This document shows, piece after piece, positions 44,410 to 53,565 of a DNA stretch of 63,471 bases. The first letter of the stretch is position 1; every line of letters starts with the position of its first letter. The stretch covers positions 1 to 63,471 of the forward strand of contig CACPBQ010000009.1 in the NCBI GenBank assembly GCA_902632125.1. The letters run 5' to 3'. A model generated the notes under the pieces. It saw nothing but the letters and a program-made list of their open reading frames with translations. It did no database searches and had not been told where the DNA came from. The DNA comes from Paracoccaceae bacterium (GTDB lineage Bacteria > Pseudomonadota > Alphaproteobacteria > Rhodobacterales > Rhodobacteraceae). A program made the position numbers and the translations under genes.

Positions 44410-44520
44410 TCACGAAGACCTTTAAGTTTTATTCAAAGTTTTAAAATATAAAACTTTCTGTGATTATTTTTCTTACAAACAAACACCTAAGTCTATTTTT
44501 CTGATATTAAAAGATTTCTT

Positions 44521-45030
44521 TTATAATTTCGCAGATATGCGATTATATAATTTTTCATATTCAGATAATAGATCAATTTCATTACTTCTACTTCGCAGCT
44601 TCATGTACTCCTTTGCCACCAATCTCGAAATTAAACCGTAGCGTTGCTGCCAATCATACAACGACCAAACATTACCTATCTCGATTTTATTGTCATTATT
44701 GAAATAAACATAAGCCTCAATTTTATTACCAGAATCTAAAAATTCATTTTTTTTCAATGTAATAAAAGATTTTTTTAATTCATAATTAAATCCACCTTCA
44801 TAAAAATCCAACATCTGCAGATCCCGATTTTCAAGACCATAAACTAAAAGCCCTTTAGCAATGGAACCATGGATGAATTTAATGACTGGAAAGTTTTTGT
44901 TTTTTACCCAGAAAACACAATGATTTTCTAATTTAGCCTCTAATATCTTTGTTTTATCAAGAGAGCGGCCAAGGCAAATCTCGAGAAGTTCTATATCGCA
45001 GAGTGTTCCGTATAGAAAAATATTAGTCAA
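44521..45030 (-). CDS. Gamma-glutamylcyclotransferase (AIG2-like) family protein
   Basis: A 169-residue protein beginning MTNIFLYGTLCDIELLEICL; the FLYGTL turn is the substrate-binding signature of the GGCT fold. Glu in MLDFYEGGFNYEL corresponds to the catalytic acid region, and AYVYF follows. Members cleave gamma-glutamyl amides to 5-oxoproline, though many AIG2-like proteins have unknown substrates. It could act with the gamma-glutamyltransferase at 2701 in glutathione turnover, but the genes are far apart. It is 28 bases downstream of cfa on the same strand. Confidence 0.75.
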   Translation of the reverse strand: MTNIFLYGTLCDIELLEICLGRSLDKTKILEAKLENHCVFWVKNKNFPVIKFIHGSIAKGLLVYGLENRDLQMLDFYEGGFNYELKKSFITLKKNEFLDSGNKIEAYVYFNNDNKIEIGNVWSLYDWQQRYGLISRLVAKEYMKLRSRSNEIDLLSEYEKLYNRISAKL

Positions 45031-45058
45031 TTTAAGCTAATAACCTAAAACCTAAAAA

Positions 45059-46264
45059 TTAAGATGGTTTCTCAATCGTTATTTGAGTTACATCACAATT
45101 CCCATAATGAAATGTGGAAGCACATGAAGTTAAATAAAAGTTCCACATTCTTCGAAACCTTTCATCAAAACCCATTTCAGAAATTTGATCCCATTTCGCA
45201 TTAAATGTTTCATGCCACCGTCGCAAAGTTTGAGAGTAACTTTCTCCAAACTCTATAGAATTGACGACTTTCAAACCAGCACGTTCAACTTCTGAGCGAA
45301 GCGCAGCTGGGCTCGGCAACATACCTCCTGGAAAAATATATTTTTGAATAAAATCCACGCCTCTACGATATATTTCCCATCTAGCCTCCTGAATTGTAAT
45401 AATCTGGAGTGTTGCCTGTTTGCCAGGATATAGGCAATTTTTAACGCATTCAAAATAAGCTGGCCAATACCTTTCTCCGACTGCCTCAAACATTTCAATG
45501 CTCGCTATACCATCATATTTTCCGCGCTCGTCTCTATAATCCTGAAGCTTAAAATTTACCATGTCGGAAAGACCAGCATTTTTTATACGCTGCTCCGCGT
45601 ATTTTAGTTGCTCTTTACTGATAGTTAACCCGGTAACTTTAAGTCCTCGTTCTTTTGCCGCATATTCAGCAAATCCACCCCAACCACATCCAATTTCAAG
45701 TATATGATCCCCCTTTTTAGCTCCCATTTGATTTACCAACGAAGAATACTTTTCAATTTGAGCACTTTCTGTGCTTTCTTGACCAGTTTTAAAAATAGCA
45801 GAGGAATAAGTCATGGTTTCATCCAGCCACAATTTGTAAAATTCATTTCCTAGATCGTAATGATAGCTAATGTTCTTTTTTGCTTGAGATTTGGAGTTAG
45901 ACTGTAACCAAAATCGAAACTTTTCCCAAACTCTTACTACACCCATGCCTGGAAAAGAGTCATACATCTCGTCATTATCAGCATGAACAAGATCCAAGAA
46001 AGCTTGTAGGTCAGGAGTAGACCACCAACCATCAAGGTATGCATCACAAAAGCCGAGATCACCTTCCCGAATAAGTCTAGCAAAAACATCTGAATTATTG
46101 ATTTTAATTGTACTTACAGGCCCGGGCTTTTTACCGTGTGCGCGAAAAACACGGCCATCAGGTAATTCGAAATCCAACCTGCCAGTATTCATTTTTTTTG
46201 TCATTTCAAAAACCTGCACAAAATAACGTGGCAAGTTTTTCTGCCCATCTGTCGTTTCTAACAT
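45059..46264 (-). CDS. cfa: Cyclopropane-fatty-acyl-phospholipid synthase
   Basis: A 401-residue SAM-dependent enzyme. The N-terminal lipid-binding region (DVFARLIREGDLGFCDAYLD) is followed by ISYHYDLGNEFYKLWLDETM, the family's hallmark, then the SAM loop LEIGCGWGGFAEYAAKERG and IEMFEAVGERYWPAYF. HFQYG-type ending is present as FHYGNCD. It adds a methylene bridge to unsaturated phospholipid acyl chains, a membrane stress response. It follows the photolyase gene by 9 bases, so both probably come from one stress-related transcript. Confidence 0.92.
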   Translation of the reverse strand: MLETTDGQKNLPRYFVQVFEMTKKMNTGRLDFELPDGRVFRAHGKKPGPVSTIKINNSDVFARLIREGDLGFCDAYLDGWWSTPDLQAFLDLVHADNDEMYDSFPGMGVVRVWEKFRFWLQSNSKSQAKKNISYHYDLGNEFYKLWLDETMTYSSAIFKTGQESTESAQIEKYSSLVNQMGAKKGDHILEIGCGWGGFAEYAAKERGLKVTGLTISKEQLKYAEQRIKNAGLSDMVNFKLQDYRDERGKYDGIASIEMFEAVGERYWPAYFECVKNCLYPGKQATLQIITIQEARWEIYRRGVDFIQKYIFPGGMLPSPAALRSEVERAGLKVVNSIEFGESYSQTLRRWHETFNAKWDQISEMGFDERFRRMWNFYLTSCASTFHYGNCDVTQITIEKPS

Positions 46265-46273
46265 AACCTACTT

Positions 46274-47689
46274 TTAAAACTCCCGGTTCTTATAAGCTTC
46301 CAAAGCTTTAATTCTTCCTTCAGACAAATCAACTATAGGTTCAGGATACTCTAATTGTTCTGACAGTTTCCAGCTTTTTGGGATCGCGTCAAAGAAAGAA
46401 AGTGCGTTTTTTGAATTTTTTCCTCGAAATTCAGCAAGCCATCTATCTCTATATTCATATTTACCGTCAAATTTTTCTAGTTGAGTATTCGGATTGAATA
46501 CTCTGAAATATGGCGTCGCGTCCGGACCAGAACCTGCAGACCACTGCCAACCCATTGCATTACTTGCTGGATCCCAATCAATCAAACAATTCTCAAACCA
46601 TTTTAGCCCAATTTTCCAGTGAGTCATGAGATGTTTGGTTAAAAAGGAAGCAACAATCATTCGACCCCTATTGTGCATTCGTCCAGTTACATACAACTCC
46701 CGCATGGCCGCATCAACAAAAGGAATTCCGGTGCGACCCTGCTGCCATCGAATTACTTTTTCGTCTCTGTCATTGGTATTCCATGGAAAACTATTCCATT
46801 CTTGCCGCCAATTACTATTTAAAATGTGTGGGGTATGGTGAGCTAAATGATAAGCAAATTCTCGCCAAACAAGTTCCTTTAAAAATATTTCTGCGGCATC
46901 GTGCCCGGCCTGCATAGCTTGGATACCGGCGTTCCAACATTCAATAGGAGAAATTTCGCCTAAAGATAAGTTTTCAGACAGTCCAGAGGTTCCATCTAAC
47001 GAAGGAATATCCCTGTTAACAGAATAATTCATAACATTGTTCGATATGAAATAATCTAATCGTTCCCTGGCAGCTTCTTCACCCAATCTAACAAAGCGGC
47101 GAACAATAGATGACCCACGCGACATCCCATCTTCTAGGTGCCAATCTTCCAATTTTTCAGATTTAGGCTGTTGTTCAACGCCTAATATTGTAGAAACTTT
47201 TGTCTCGGAACCTACAGGGTTTTTCATTCGAGTTACTTTCCAAAACGGCGTATAAACTTTAAAAAACTCGCTTGACTTTGGCGACACAGTCCAAGGTTCA
47301 AACAAAAGGTGGCCGGGGAAACTTTTTACAAATAACCCTTTTTCCTTTAATAAAGATTTAATTTTCGCATCTCTATTATTTACTGGGGGTAAGTAGGTGC
47401 GTCCCCAAACTACTTTATTTGCTTCAGTTTCATTTATTAATTCAGTTAAAACTGTCTCTGCAGAGCCAGATTTAAAAATAATATCTATGCCATATTTTTT
47501 AAACTTTTTTGCAAGATACCCTAAACCCAAACTAAGACGCCATTTTGGGGCAGCACCGAGTTTATCAACGAATTCATCTTTTATAAAAACTGGGATAACA
47601 GGTTGATTAGACTCTATAGCAAACTTTAGAGCAGGATTGTTTTGTATCCTTAGGTCGCGTCTTATCCAATAAATTATAGGTTTTGTCAT
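46274..47689 (-). CDS. phrB: Deoxyribodipyrimidine photolyase
   Basis: A 471-residue cryptochrome/photolyase. IYWIRRDLRIQNNPAL is the N-terminal antenna domain. The FAD domain carries LVWREFAYHLAHHTP, GRTGIPFVDAAMRELYVTGR, MHNRGRMIVASFLTKHL and WDPASNAMGWQWSAGSG, followed by PYFRVFNP. It repairs UV-induced cyclobutane dimers using blue light, useful for a surface-ocean bacterium. The CPD class I type is the best fit. First gene of a unit with cfa and the GGCT-like gene. Confidence 0.92.
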   Translation of the reverse strand: MTKPIIYWIRRDLRIQNNPALKFAIESNQPVIPVFIKDEFVDKLGAAPKWRLSLGLGYLAKKFKKYGIDIIFKSGSAETVLTELINETEANKVVWGRTYLPPVNNRDAKIKSLLKEKGLFVKSFPGHLLFEPWTVSPKSSEFFKVYTPFWKVTRMKNPVGSETKVSTILGVEQQPKSEKLEDWHLEDGMSRGSSIVRRFVRLGEEAARERLDYFISNNVMNYSVNRDIPSLDGTSGLSENLSLGEISPIECWNAGIQAMQAGHDAAEIFLKELVWREFAYHLAHHTPHILNSNWRQEWNSFPWNTNDRDEKVIRWQQGRTGIPFVDAAMRELYVTGRMHNRGRMIVASFLTKHLMTHWKIGLKWFENCLIDWDPASNAMGWQWSAGSGPDATPYFRVFNPNTQLEKFDGKYEYRDRWLAEFRGKNSKNALSFFDAIPKSWKLSEQLEYPEPIVDLSEGRIKALEAYKNREF

Positions 47690-47738
47690 AGTAACATTCT
47701 ACATAGCTTAAGAAAACATTTCAGCCAGGCTAAAGAAA

Positions 47739-48953
47739 TTATAAAACTTCATCCAAGGCTTCAATTACAGCGTTTACATCCTGCTGTCTGGTGTAATGAA
47801 CAAAGCTTAAGCGCAATGCACCATGATTTATATCAACTCCTAATGCTTCTAAAAGTCTCACCGCATAGAAATCATCTCCACCGGCCAAAATATCTTCAAC
47901 TGACAGTTTTTTAGCAACTTCAAATGCATTACACCCCAAATCCAACGCTACCGTTGGGGCTCTTACAGAAGCATCTGAAGGGCCCAAAAGTCGAGCTGAA
48001 TTCTTTGTTTTCAAATAATTTAGCAATGGTTGAAGGATTTTCGTCTCATGATTTCTAAATAATTTATGAACCTTAGCTGGTGCATCTGAAATCTTTATAC
48101 CGTGATGAGCTGCGAGGGCATCAAAGTATTCAATAATGCCCGCACAGGCGGCTATTTGAGCATGATCAGGCCCAGCAGGGGTGAATTTTTTAGTTAAAAA
48201 TTTTTCATTAAAATAATGGCCTTGGTTGGGCAGCAATTCAGCAAGTTTTTCTCTTATAACCATTATACCTTGATGTGGTCCGTAAGTTTTATAGCTTGAG
48301 AAAAGATAGATATCTGCCCCTAGATCATCTACATTTGGTAATCCATGTGGTGCATAGCTGACTCCATCAACACAGACATAAGCGCCCGCTGAATGGGCAA
48401 GTGAGACTATTTCCTTAACTGGATTAATATGTGCAACTATATTCGAACAATGTGGAAAGCACACTAATTTTACGTTTTCGTCTAGCAAATTTTCCAGATT
48501 TTCCAAGCTTAACTCGCCAGTTTCTTTATTAACTTGCCACTCTTTAACTTTTACTCCTTTATTAGAAAGTCTTCGCCAAGAGCCAGTATTTGCTTCATGA
48601 TCTTGGTTTGTAACAATTATTGAGTCACTAGCCGATAACCACTCCCCAAAAGCTTGAGCTAAAACATATGCATTTTGGGTCGTAGACGGCCCAAAACTCA
48701 CCTCAAAATCTTTAACACCCAAGTAACGAGCAAGCCCAGACCTAGCTTCATCCATTTCAACACCGCCGGAAATACTGGCTTCAAAGGCGCCATAAGGTTG
48801 AACTTTTCTTTCTTTATAAAAGCGGTTTAGACGATTAATAACTGGACCACATGCATATGAGCCTCCAGCGTTTTCAAAAAAAGCTTTATTTTTCAGACTG
48901 CTTTCAGAAAATGCTGGAAACTGATTGCGCACAAAATTAATATCTAACTCCAT
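47739..48953 (-). CDS. Class V aminotransferase (cysteine desulfurase-like)
   Basis: A 404-residue PLP enzyme. FFENAGGSYACGPVINRL starts the fold, NQDHEANTGSWRRL is a cofactor-contact region, VCVDGVSYAPHG carries the PLP-Asp, and the Schiff-base Lys is in LFSSYKTYGPHQG. HYTRQQDVNAVIEAL is the typical end. Resembles the SufS/CsdA-type branch that includes isopenicillin-epimerase-like and other desulfurase-like enzymes; no clear catalytic Cys loop is seen, so it may not be a desulfurase. AGGTGG spaced seven bases before ATG 48953 sets the start over GTG 48962. Confidence 0.8.
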   Translation of the reverse strand: MELDINFVRNQFPAFSESSLKNKAFFENAGGSYACGPVINRLNRFYKERKVQPYGAFEASISGGVEMDEARSGLARYLGVKDFEVSFGPSTTQNAYVLAQAFGEWLSASDSIIVTNQDHEANTGSWRRLSNKGVKVKEWQVNKETGELSLENLENLLDENVKLVCFPHCSNIVAHINPVKEIVSLAHSAGAYVCVDGVSYAPHGLPNVDDLGADIYLFSSYKTYGPHQGIMVIREKLAELLPNQGHYFNEKFLTKKFTPAGPDHAQIAACAGIIEYFDALAAHHGIKISDAPAKVHKLFRNHETKILQPLLNYLKTKNSARLLGPSDASVRAPTVALDLGCNAFEVAKKLSVEDILAGGDDFYAVRLLEALGVDINHGALRLSFVHYTRQQDVNAVIEALDEVL

Positions 48954-49075
48954 ACTTGCCACCTATAATAAGAAATTGTTTTTAAGCATGAGATGATTAA
49001 TCAATTATTTTAACTACTTATTTTTTAGATCTTATCAAAATTATCAAATCGAAAAGATAAAAAAATTTTAATTCA

Positions 49076-49102
49076 CGAAAAAAGCGCCCGAAGGCGCCTT
49101 TT
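49076..49102 (-). terminator. Intrinsic terminator of the dmdA operon
   Basis: On the minus strand AAAAGGCGCC, TTCG, GGCGCTTTTTT forms a compact GC stem with a UUCG loop and a T run. It begins 14 bases after the stop of the last gene of the dmdA operon. A textbook terminator that closes the four-gene unit. Confidence 0.85.
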
Positions 49103-49115
49103 AAAACCAGCAGAT

Positions 49116-50360
49116 TTATTTCGTTACACCTTGACCAGTTTCTTTAGCATTCACTAAGCATGCCATATTTCCGTATGGATGCTTATTTTCATACATCAAC
49201 TGATGAGCATGGCCTATTTCGTCAAAACTATAAGTTCCAGATAAACATGGGTCAACTTTGCCCGCCAACAATAACTCGTTCACAGCTTCTGACTGTTCAT
49301 CATTTGCTAAATGCGAACCTTGGAAACGCTTTTGCATCATCCAATGATATCTCAAGTCCATAGTTATATTATATCCACTGGTTCCGGCACAAATTACAAC
49401 CATTCCACCGGTATCACAGATAAAACCAGATGTTGGCAATGTAGCTTCTCCTGGGTGTTCAAAGACGATTTTAGGGTTTTTTCGTTCACCGAGTATATCC
49501 CAGATCGCTTTTCCAAAAGCGCGAGCTCCTTTAATAAAGTCACCATATTCGGAAGATGCGGTATCCGGCATGGCTCCCCAGTGATTAAAATCATTTCGAT
49601 TTATAACTCCAACAGCACCTTTGTCTAAGCAAAACTGGCGTTTATCTTCATCAGAAATTACCGCTATAGCTTTTCCTCCCAGAGCCGAAACAATTTGCAA
49701 GGCCATAGCACCGAGGCCACCGGCAGCGCCCCAGACCAAAACAACATCATCTTTCTCTACAGTATGTGGTGACCAACCCATCAATTGCCGATAAGCTGTT
49801 GATGCACAAAGCATATAACAGCCCGCTTCTTCCCAAGTTAAATGTTTAGGTTTCTTCTTAATTTGATGAGATTGAGCTTTGGCAAATTGACAATAAGAAC
49901 CATAGTTCGTTTGATAACCCCAAATACGAACGCTTGGTGCAAGCATTGGATCTCTTCCTGAAAGAACCCATGGATCATCAGGCTCCCACCAACCAGAATG
50001 AATTACAACTTCATCTCCTATTTTTACATCGGAAACATCTGCACCAACAGCCCAAACAATTCCAGAAGCGTCAGAACCACCAGCATGGAAATCCTCCGGT
50101 TCTCCTTTTTTCTGGCGGTCCTTAATAACATCTACAGGAAAACCAAGAGCTGCCCAGACATTGTTATAGTTCACACCTGTAGCCATAACATAAACCAATA
50201 CGTCTTTGGAACCTATTTTGGGTGTGTCTATTATCTCCCTTTGCCATGCGTTTATCGGATCTCCAAACCGGTCTTGCCGAACTAAAAAAGCATGCATCTT
50301 TTCGGGAACCTCCCCAAGGGGCGGCATATCGCCGAGATCGTAAAGCTGTTTGGTAGTCAT
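49116..50360 (-). CDS. Crotonyl-CoA carboxylase/reductase-like MDR enzyme (acryloyl-CoA reductase candidate)
   Basis: A 414-residue medium-chain reductase of the Ccr group. Its N terminus (residues 57-107, [12 protein letters not shown] and [13 protein letters not shown]), the NADPH loop [34 protein letters not shown] and [15 protein letters not shown] all match crotonyl-CoA carboxylase/reductases. In Ccr the CO2 pocket uses an Asn, a Phe-Glu pair and a His. Here Asn (66/67) and His350 (GSHLAN) are kept, but the Glu of WGxET is Gln150 in WGYQT. It directly follows dmdA, where other DMSP degraders carry acuI. It may reduce acryloyl-CoA without fixing CO2. AAGGAGAAG sets the start at 50360. Confidence 0.8.
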   Translation of the reverse strand: MTTKQLYDLGDMPPLGEVPEKMHAFLVRQDRFGDPINAWQREIIDTPKIGSKDVLVYVMATGVNYNNVWAALGFPVDVIKDRQKKGEPEDFHAGGSDASGIVWAVGADVSDVKIGDEVVIHSGWWEPDDPWVLSGRDPMLAPSVRIWGYQTNYGSYCQFAKAQSHQIKKKPKHLTWEEAGCYMLCASTAYRQLMGWSPHTVEKDDVVLVWGAAGGLGAMALQIVSALGGKAIAVISDEDKRQFCLDKGAVGVINRNDFNHWGAMPDTASSEYGDFIKGARAFGKAIWDILGERKNPKIVFEHPGEATLPTSGFICDTGGMVVICAGTSGYNITMDLRYHWMMQKRFQGSHLANDEQSEAVNELLLAGKVDPCLSGTYSFDEIGHAHQLMYENKHPYGNMACLVNAKETGQGVTK

Positions 50361-50377
50361 TTTTCTTCTCCTTTGAC

Positions 50378-51478
50378 TTAAATCCAAAATTTTTCTTGCA
50401 CCACAGCTGATCGATTATCAGCGCCAGTATCTACATTCAGAATCGTTCCGGGGTTCCAATGAGTGCGATCTATCATTCCAATTGCAACATTTGTCTGAAA
50501 ATCAGGAGACCACGTTGCAGATGCAATTAAACCAACTTGCTTATCATTCGATAAGACCTTCCATCCATTTGCATTGTGTGGCAAGTCATCACTGCCATCT
50601 ATAGAAATCGGCCGAATTATACGATCTGGGCCCTCTCGTTTTTGCTTTTCAATTAAAGCTTTTCCAAGATATTCATTTGGAGAATTGCAAAATTTTGCAA
50701 GCCCGGCCTCCACGGGTGTGTTTTGCCGTGTCATATCTGAACCAAACGATAATAACCCTCCTTCAATGCGTTCAATTAAATTTGGACAGCCAGCTCTAAC
50801 ATTTAAATCTTTTCCAGCCTCAAAAAAGGCATCCCAAAGTGGCATTCCATATTCTGTACCGTCAACATAAATTTCAAAACCACCCTGCTTAGACCAACCT
50901 GAACGGGCTACAATAAATTCTTTGTCTAAAAACTGTAACTTTTTATAACGGAAAAACTTAATATTACGGACTGTATCGCCAAATACTCTTGCTGTTAATT
51001 CCTCCGCTTTTGGCCCCTGAATTGCCAGTGGAGAAACGTCTGGCTCAAAAATTTCAACTTCAAAATTTTTTCCTATTGCAAGGCCAAGAAGAAACTGAAG
51101 TAAATCGCCATCGGCAATTGAAAGCCAATAATGATCTTCCGCTAGTTTTATAGTGACCGGATCATTCAACATACCGCCATTATCATCACAAATAGGCATG
51201 TAGTAACATTGATCTCCAGCCATATTGTTCATATCGCGTGGACTGATCATATTCATAAGATTAGCCGCATCTGGCCCCTTTACACTTACTTGCCTTTCAA
51301 CAGATACGTCCCAAACTTGTACATACTTTTTCAGATGATGATAGTCCTCTTGATAGCTGGCAAAATAGGTTGGTAGCAGCATATGGTTATAGACTGTGTA
51401 GGCCTTTGGATTGGCAGCTTGAACGCCAGCAGAGAAAGGCGTCCCACGCACACGCCTAGATGGAATTATACCTGCCAT
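50378..51478 (-). CDS. dmdA: DMSP demethylase DmdA
   Basis: A 366-residue GcvT-fold enzyme that moves a methyl group from dimethylsulfoniopropionate to tetrahydrofolate, giving methylmercaptopropionate. The start ([31 protein letters not shown]) and the blocks [75 protein letters not shown] and [16 protein letters not shown] agree closely with the Ruegeria enzyme as I remember it. Length is near the usual 364-369. It abuts the DUF1326 gene (stop TAA directly followed by ATG) and precedes the Ccr-like gene by 17 bases. Confidence 0.9.
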   Translation of the reverse strand: MAGIIPSRRVRGTPFSAGVQAANPKAYTVYNHMLLPTYFASYQEDYHHLKKYVQVWDVSVERQVSVKGPDAANLMNMISPRDMNNMAGDQCYYMPICDDNGGMLNDPVTIKLAEDHYWLSIADGDLLQFLLGLAIGKNFEVEIFEPDVSPLAIQGPKAEELTARVFGDTVRNIKFFRYKKLQFLDKEFIVARSGWSKQGGFEIYVDGTEYGMPLWDAFFEAGKDLNVRAGCPNLIERIEGGLLSFGSDMTRQNTPVEAGLAKFCNSPNEYLGKALIEKQKREGPDRIIRPISIDGSDDLPHNANGWKVLSNDKQVGLIASATWSPDFQTNVAIGMIDRTHWNPGTILNVDTGADNRSAVVQEKFWI

Positions 51479-52183
51479 TTAGGCTGCGCCCTTCCAATCT
51501 ATAGGACAAATCTCTGCAGATTTTCCGCTAAAATCCCAGACTCGGCCATAATCTCGGACCTTGGATTTAATACCTTTCGCCGCAATTATGTCCGGACCCA
51601 TCCAATATTTTGTATTACTTATGACTACGGGCTGGTCTTTTTCTTTGCCTTCAATAAGTTCTATTTCACCCTGAATTTTTCTTCCAATCATAAGTGAACG
51701 TTTTTTCCCATCTCTTACAATATCAACTTTTGTTTTTTCAGCGCCAATAATTTCACTTACAAGCATAGTAAACAATCCAGTGGTCCCTCCCGCCTGCCCA
51801 CTTAATATACGAAGCAAACCATTATAGGCTTTTCCACTTGCGTTACTATCAATGTATGCTGCGACCTTCCAATCACCCTCACCCATACGGCCAGGTATGT
51901 CGACCAGAAGACCAATGTTAATTCCAGCTAAATTTTCCTCTTCATAGAAACCCTCATCAATGGCAATTGCCATCCAAGCGTGGCAGTGACCCTCAGTTGG
52001 AGGATGAGCACCTAAACTGACAACACATGGGCAAAAAACCGTGCAGGAACAGTTTAAAAATAGCTCACCTTTTATTGCCCAATCGGTAGGAGTAGGCTGA
52101 CGTCTTTTTGGATTTTCCATTCTCTGGTCGATGCGCTGACTTATTGGTAATTTATCTGCTTCGGGTTTTCTGCTAATCGCCAT
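51479..52183 (-). CDS. DUF1326 family protein
   Basis: A 234-residue soluble protein. DUF1326 is recognised from the start WAIKGELFLNCSCTVFCPCV, where CxC and CPC cysteines form a likely metal site, then GHCHAWMAIAIDEG and GKAYNGLLRILSGQAGG. Function unknown. It is paired here with DUF2182, its common genomic neighbour, and its stop is joined to the dmdA start. GGAGCGG precedes the ATG. Exposed Cys and His suggest copper or another soft metal, an inference shared with its neighbour. Confidence 0.8.
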   Translation of the reverse strand: MAISRKPEADKLPISQRIDQRMENPKRRQPTPTDWAIKGELFLNCSCTVFCPCVVSLGAHPPTEGHCHAWMAIAIDEGFYEEENLAGINIGLLVDIPGRMGEGDWKVAAYIDSNASGKAYNGLLRILSGQAGGTTGLFTMLVSEIIGAEKTKVDIVRDGKKRSLMIGRKIQGEIELIEGKEKDQPVVISNTKYWMGPDIIAAKGIKSKVRDYGRVWDFSGKSAEICPIDWKGAA

Positions 52184-52195
52184 AAAAACCGCTCC

Positions 52196-53032
52196 TTAAA
52201 CTAGAGTAAAAATAATTATAATCGACCCACCGAGAATCAACAGCAGTCCGAGAGGTTTTACAAGAAAGTGCCCTACTTGTGGTAGTTTTTCTAGTACCAT
52301 CATGAGTGTAGCCAAGCCCATCCAAAGAAAATTCATGACACCACCTGCAAAGCCGAGGAGCATAAACAACCAGCAGCAACCAACACAATAACCTCCAAGG
52401 CTCAATCCCATGCGCACACCACCTACGAAGCCCGTTTTCCAATAACCAACAAAATATGACATAGGACTGTGGCATACGCCGTGGCAGACTTCTTTAGCGC
52501 GAGTGAATTGGAATGCTCCAGCAACAACCAACAGAGCTGCAGATAACCACAAAGACTTAGCCCTACCCATTAAATCGATAATATTTAAATATAACAAAGC
52601 CAATTGAGTACTGCTTATTAATATGGAGAAAATTACCCAAACAGTTGAATACCCTAATAAAACCCCCAACCAACCTAAACGGGTGCCATTAGCACTCACT
52701 ATAAGGTCTTCATAGTTTCTTAAAGTAGGAACCATTGTCGGTAGCATCATCGCCGCCATCATCACTGCCCACATTCCGGCTACTGATAAAAAACGCGTCA
52801 TAGAATGATCCATCGGCATATGACCTGACGTTTGATCCATCGACATATTATTCTTAAACATTTCCGTACTAGTAATGGGCTCTTTAACCGTATGCATCAC
52901 GGAATTTGAATTACTCATAGACATGCGCCCGAGCAAATCCATATTCATCGACACACTTATAGAATACAGCCACCACCAAGATACTAATATAGAGGCAAAA
53001 AAAGCTATCCAAAAAATGTTACGTGAGATCAC
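52196..53032 (-). CDS. DUF2182 integral membrane protein with Met/His-rich loop
   Basis: A 278-residue membrane protein. DUF2182 marks are MWAVMMAAMMLPTMVPTLRN, GYSTVWVIFSIL and AGAFQFTRAKEVCHGVCHSP, followed by GGYCVGCCWLFMLLGFAGGV. A hydrophilic segment after the first helix (about residues 27-82) is rich in Met, His and Asp, including MSMDQTSGHMPMDHSM, the kind of sequence seen in periplasmic copper-handling proteins. GTG 53032 or TTG 53035 starts the gene; neither has a strong ribosome site. It heads the operon DUF2182, DUF1326, dmdA, Ccr-like. Biochemical role unknown. Confidence 0.78.
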   Translation of the reverse strand: MISRNIFWIAFFASILVSWWWLYSISVSMNMDLLGRMSMSNSNSVMHTVKEPITSTEMFKNNMSMDQTSGHMPMDHSMTRFLSVAGMWAVMMAAMMLPTMVPTLRNYEDLIVSANGTRLGWLGVLLGYSTVWVIFSILISSTQLALLYLNIIDLMGRAKSLWLSAALLVVAGAFQFTRAKEVCHGVCHSPMSYFVGYWKTGFVGGVRMGLSLGGYCVGCCWLFMLLGFAGGVMNFLWMGLATLMMVLEKLPQVGHFLVKPLGLLLILGGSIIIIFTLV

Positions 53033-53209
53033 CAATTATAATATACTCTCATTCAAAATGAACAGCCGGAACAAAACCACGGGATACACTGTTTTGTTTG
53101 CTAGACAAGAAAAAATATTGAAATGACGTACGGTAAAAAAATATTTTAACTTTTCTTATTTAAATCTTTAATTTTTAGAGTTTTTTGCTTACATATCAGA
53201 TGTTCTTAC

Positions 53210-53510
53210 GAACTATGAACATAAACGCGCTCATAATAAGCGGATCGGACCAGGGGGCGGTACCCTGCGGCTCCACCAAAATTTTTCTTTGGGGCCGAAA
53301 TAGGATCGACGGACGTCTAAAAGGGTTAGCTTTGTTTCGGCGGGAAGCCACCGTTATCGGCGCAATATGTACAATTGCAAATGACAATCGTGCTCCAGTA
53401 GCGATGGCTGCATAAGCAGTCGGAGATACTGAAATCTAAGTCCAAACCTCTAGCTTGGTTTGGCGGGGTTAGTAGGCACCTGGCAACAGAAGCCTACGCT
53501 TAATATATTT
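53210..53510 (+). ncRNA. ssrA: tmRNA, two-piece permuted alphaproteobacterial type
   Basis: The acceptor piece comes first: T-arm CAGGG, loop, CCCTG, then CGGCTCC and CCA ending at 53278. A 12-base spacer follows, then the coding piece from 53291, GGGGCCGAAATAGGATCGAC. GGGGCCG pairs with CGGCTCC as a seven-pair acceptor stem, which proves the permutation. The tag frame runs from GCA 53377 to TAA 53415 and reads ANDNRAPVAMAA. A GTAGGC/GCCTAC stem near 53472-53497 marks the downstream structure. Outer ends are approximate. tmRNA rescues stalled ribosomes and tags the product for proteolysis. It is followed by sspB. Confidence 0.93.
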
Positions 53511-53565
53511 AGCGAGGTAACTCTCTTTAAAATCAAAGTTTTTTGACTTGAATGAGGAGCAAAAC

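Noticed and set aside
53118-53147. TTGAAA and TATTTT spaced 18 bases apart upstream of tmRNA, considered as its promoter
   Set aside because: The match is weak in AT-rich DNA and I cannot tell it from background.
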